Both the position numbers and the translations under genes were made by a program. The notes beneath the pieces were generated by a model. It saw nothing but the letters and a program-made list of their open reading frames with translations. It was not told the origin of the DNA and searched no databases. A DNA stretch of 5,419 nucleotides from NCBI GenBank assembly GCA_964512645.1, contig CAZEJS010000044.1, positions 1 through 5,419 of the forward strand, in the 5' to 3' direction. Source of the stretch: CAZEJS01 sp964512645. Its GTDB lineage: Bacteria; Actinomycetota; Geothermincolia; Fen-727; Anoxymicrobiaceae. Positions 3,941 through 5,419 of this stretch are shown one piece after another (positions within the stretch are counted from its first letter, which is position 1; the number at the start of each line of letters is the position of its first letter).

Positions 3941-5419
3941 TTAGACCCCGCCGGCGAACACCCGCCCGGCCGCCGGGCAGGCGACCGGCTTGCCCGCAAC
4001 CCGGGCGATGGCCTGGGCTTGCGCCGGGTCGCTCTCGACGAACAGGGCGCAGGGCGAGTCGCGGAAGGCCAGCCCCTTGTGCGCGGCCGCGTCGAACACG
4101 CGGAGCGGCTCGGCCGAGGGGTGCATGACCAGCCGGCCGACCCGGACGCCCCACCGGGCGCACCAGGCCAGCGTCGCCGCGCGGTGGCACTCCCGGCGGA
4201 AGGTCACGACCAGCGGCACCGGCAGCCGCCGGGGCAGTTGTAGGGGCCGGGCGTCGGCCAGCCAGGCGGCGTAGCCGGCGGGGTCGGCGGCCTCGTCAAC
4301 GCCGGGTGGCAGGTCCTCGCAGAGGACGCCGTCGAAGTCGCAGGCGACCCCGCCACGCAGGGCGGGGTTGATGGCGTGGCCGGCTAGGATGCCCGAGTTG
4401 AACAAGTTCCACTCTAGAAGGTGCGGCGAGGGGAGTGTCTCCCCGTGGACGTCCACCGCGTCGGCCGCCTCGGGGCGGGCGTAGACGGCCGCGAAGACGT
4501 GGCCGGCGCCCCCCAGCCGGTGACGCAGGCCGCGCATCGCCGCGCCGGAATAGACCGTGTCGTCCACGATTACCAGCCGCCCGCCCCGGGAGAGGGCGCC
4601 TCGGCTGCCCGGGGACAAGGGCGTCGGGTCGCCCTGGTGCTGGGAGACCGACCACAGCGGCAGGTGTAGGTGGGCGGCCAGCGCGGCCGCGGGGAGCATC
4701 CCCGAGCGGGTCACCCCGCAGACGCCGGCCAGGTCGTCGGGGAGCTTGGGCAGAAGGCCCGTCACGGCGGCGGAGATCATCTCGGCCGTCGAGACCCACC
4801 GCCAGGGCGCCTCCGGCGGGGCCTTGGCCTTCGCCCGACGGGCCGCCTCGTCAAAAAGGCCTGCCGTCGTCAGGGGCAGCCCGCCCAGGACGGCCAACGC
4901 GCCGGCCTTGGCCTTCTCCCACCAACCCAACTTCGCCGCCTGCTGGTCCAGCCAATCGAGGATCTCGGCCCGGCGTGCCTTGCAGCCGGCCAGGCCCCAG
5001 GCGTCCATCCGGGCGGCCCGGTCGTCGCAGCCGCAGCCCTGCTGGCCGGTAATTCCCAGGGAGGCCAACAGGGCCTTCAGCTCGGTCCCCATCCCGCCGG
5101 CCGCACGGCGGGAACCCGCCTTGAACGTGGCGACGGGCCGGGGCGGCCGCGGCGGGCCGACGAAGTCTGCCGCGGCCGCCCGGATCGGCCGAACGGCCGG
5201 GGCCGGCCCGCCCGGCCCGGCGAGCATGGGGGCGCCGGCGCAGGCCGCCCGGGTCATGGTCAGCGAGTAGGTGCCGTAGCACAGCGCGCCGGCCCCGGAG
5301 GTCTGGTACTCCGCCCCGAAGGGGAGGTTGTCCCAGGTGACACTCAATCCGCCGCCGGAGCAGCTGCCCGAGGCGGGCTCGCGGGGGTAGGGCGGTGGCG
5401 TGGCGGTGTCCCAATCCCC
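3941..5419 (-). CDS. 5'-truncated fusion: beta-rich N-terminus, Cys/WG module, phosphoribosyltransferase, HAD phosphatase
   Basis: The minus frame is open to the right edge; a TTG at 5347 is the first possible start inside, but 24 sense codons precede it, so the gene probably begins outside. Numbering from that TTG: 1-35 beta-rich (VTWDNLPFGAEY, CYGTYSLTMT); 36-85 Pro/Ala linker; 86-177 Cys/WG module (MGTELKALLASLGI, C105, C107, C122, KLGW); about 185-312 type I phosphoribosyltransferase with GVTRSGMLPAA and the PRPP loop RLVIVDDTVYSGAAM (257-271); LEWNLF linker; 334-468 HAD domain with DFDGV (D337, D339), T382 in LVVTFRREC, HKG (K424) and LFVESDPAQAQAIA (D440). All four HAD motifs seem present, so both catalytic domains look intact. 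PRTase-HAD fusions with LEWN-type linkers occur in bacteria and viruses; the substrate is unknown. The stop is TAA at 3943-3941. Confidence 0.87.
   Translation of the reverse strand, partial: GDWDTATPPPYPREPASGSCSGGGLSVTWDNLPFGAEYQTSGAGALCYGTYSLTMTRAACAGAPMLAGPGGPAPAVRPIRAAAADFVGPPRPPRPVATFKAGSRRAAGGMGTELKALLASLGITGQQGCGCDDRAARMDAWGLAGCKARRAEILDWLDQQAAKLGWWEKAKAGALAVLGGLPLTTAGLFDEAARRAKAKAPPEAPWRWVSTAEMISAAVTGLLPKLPDDLAGVCGVTRSGMLPAAALAAHLHLPLWSVSQHQGDPTPLSPGSRGALSRGGRLVIVDDTVYSGAAMRGLRHRLGGAGHVFAAVYARPEAADAVDVHGETLPSPHLLEWNLFNSGILAGHAINPALRGGVACDFDGVLCEDLPPGVDEAADPAGYAAWLADARPLQLPRRLPVPLVVTFRRECHRAATLAWCARWGVRVGRLVMHPSAEPLRVFDAAAHKGLAFRDSPCALFVESDPAQAQAIARVAGKPVACPAAGRVFAGGV

Noticed and set aside
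4435..5270. Long plus-strand ORFs opposite the PRTase-HAD gene
   Set aside because: They are Arg/Pro/Ala-rich shadows of a gene whose catalytic motifs are clear on the minus strand.
5345..5347. TTG as the true start of the PRTase-HAD gene
   Set aside because: Twenty-four upstream codons remain open to the window edge with a protein-like Pro/Ser/Gly segment, and no ribosome site precedes the TTG.

Overview
The window looks like planctomycete DNA, most likely from a Gemmata-type bacterium (Gemmataceae) or an element living in one. The reasons are high GC, heavy use of GTG start codons, two proteins with the YADWLD/E signature of the TIGR02996 'repeat-companion' domain, and a left-edge protein of a type I know from Gemmata (Ala-rich repeat arm, GNPFRPV box, LADALEDAGC box, HVRGCWALDLVLGK ending). 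Several other genes (truncated Rad50-like ATPase, KTSC domain, small beta-rich protein, PRTase-HAD protein) are typical of phage-like or accessory gene strings. No integrase, capsid, terminase, insertion sequence, tRNA, rRNA or CRISPR array is visible, so 'prophage or mobile island' is only an inference.

Left half, plus strand, 2-2820: eight genes packed as one operon-like run. Spacings are a few bases, or the stop overlaps the next start (GTGA at 895 and 2584, ATGA at 1981). In order: (1) a 5'-truncated repeat-arm protein with a DnaJ-like Cys motif; (2) a 105-aa conserved-looking protein; (3, 4) two related TIGR02996 proteins ending in CxC; (5) a 56-residue single-pass membrane or secreted protein; (6) a small two-CxxC protein; (7) a coiled-coil Rad50/SMC-type ATPase interrupted by a 100-N assembly gap; (8) a 78-aa conserved small protein.

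Right half, minus strand, 2790 to the right edge: four genes transcribed towards the first run, with the two runs overlapping tail to tail by 31 bp. Read in transcription order from the right edge: a multidomain protein open at the edge (beta-rich N-terminal piece, Pro/Ala linker, Cys/WG module, phosphoribosyltransferase, HAD phosphatase); a roughly 140-bp spacer with three copies of a TGCACATTTAT motif and a strong out-of-frame ribosome site; a small protein that repeats the Cys/WG module of the large one; a small beta-rich protein; and a KTSC-domain protein.

How the genes cooperate is not known. The clearest links are the shared module between the 94-aa protein and the PRTase-HAD protein, and the paired CxC-tailed TIGR02996 proteins. 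The most interesting non-coding signal is the spacer at 3791-3871, which has the layout of a translational attenuator. All family assignments come from motif recognition by eye; no database search was possible.
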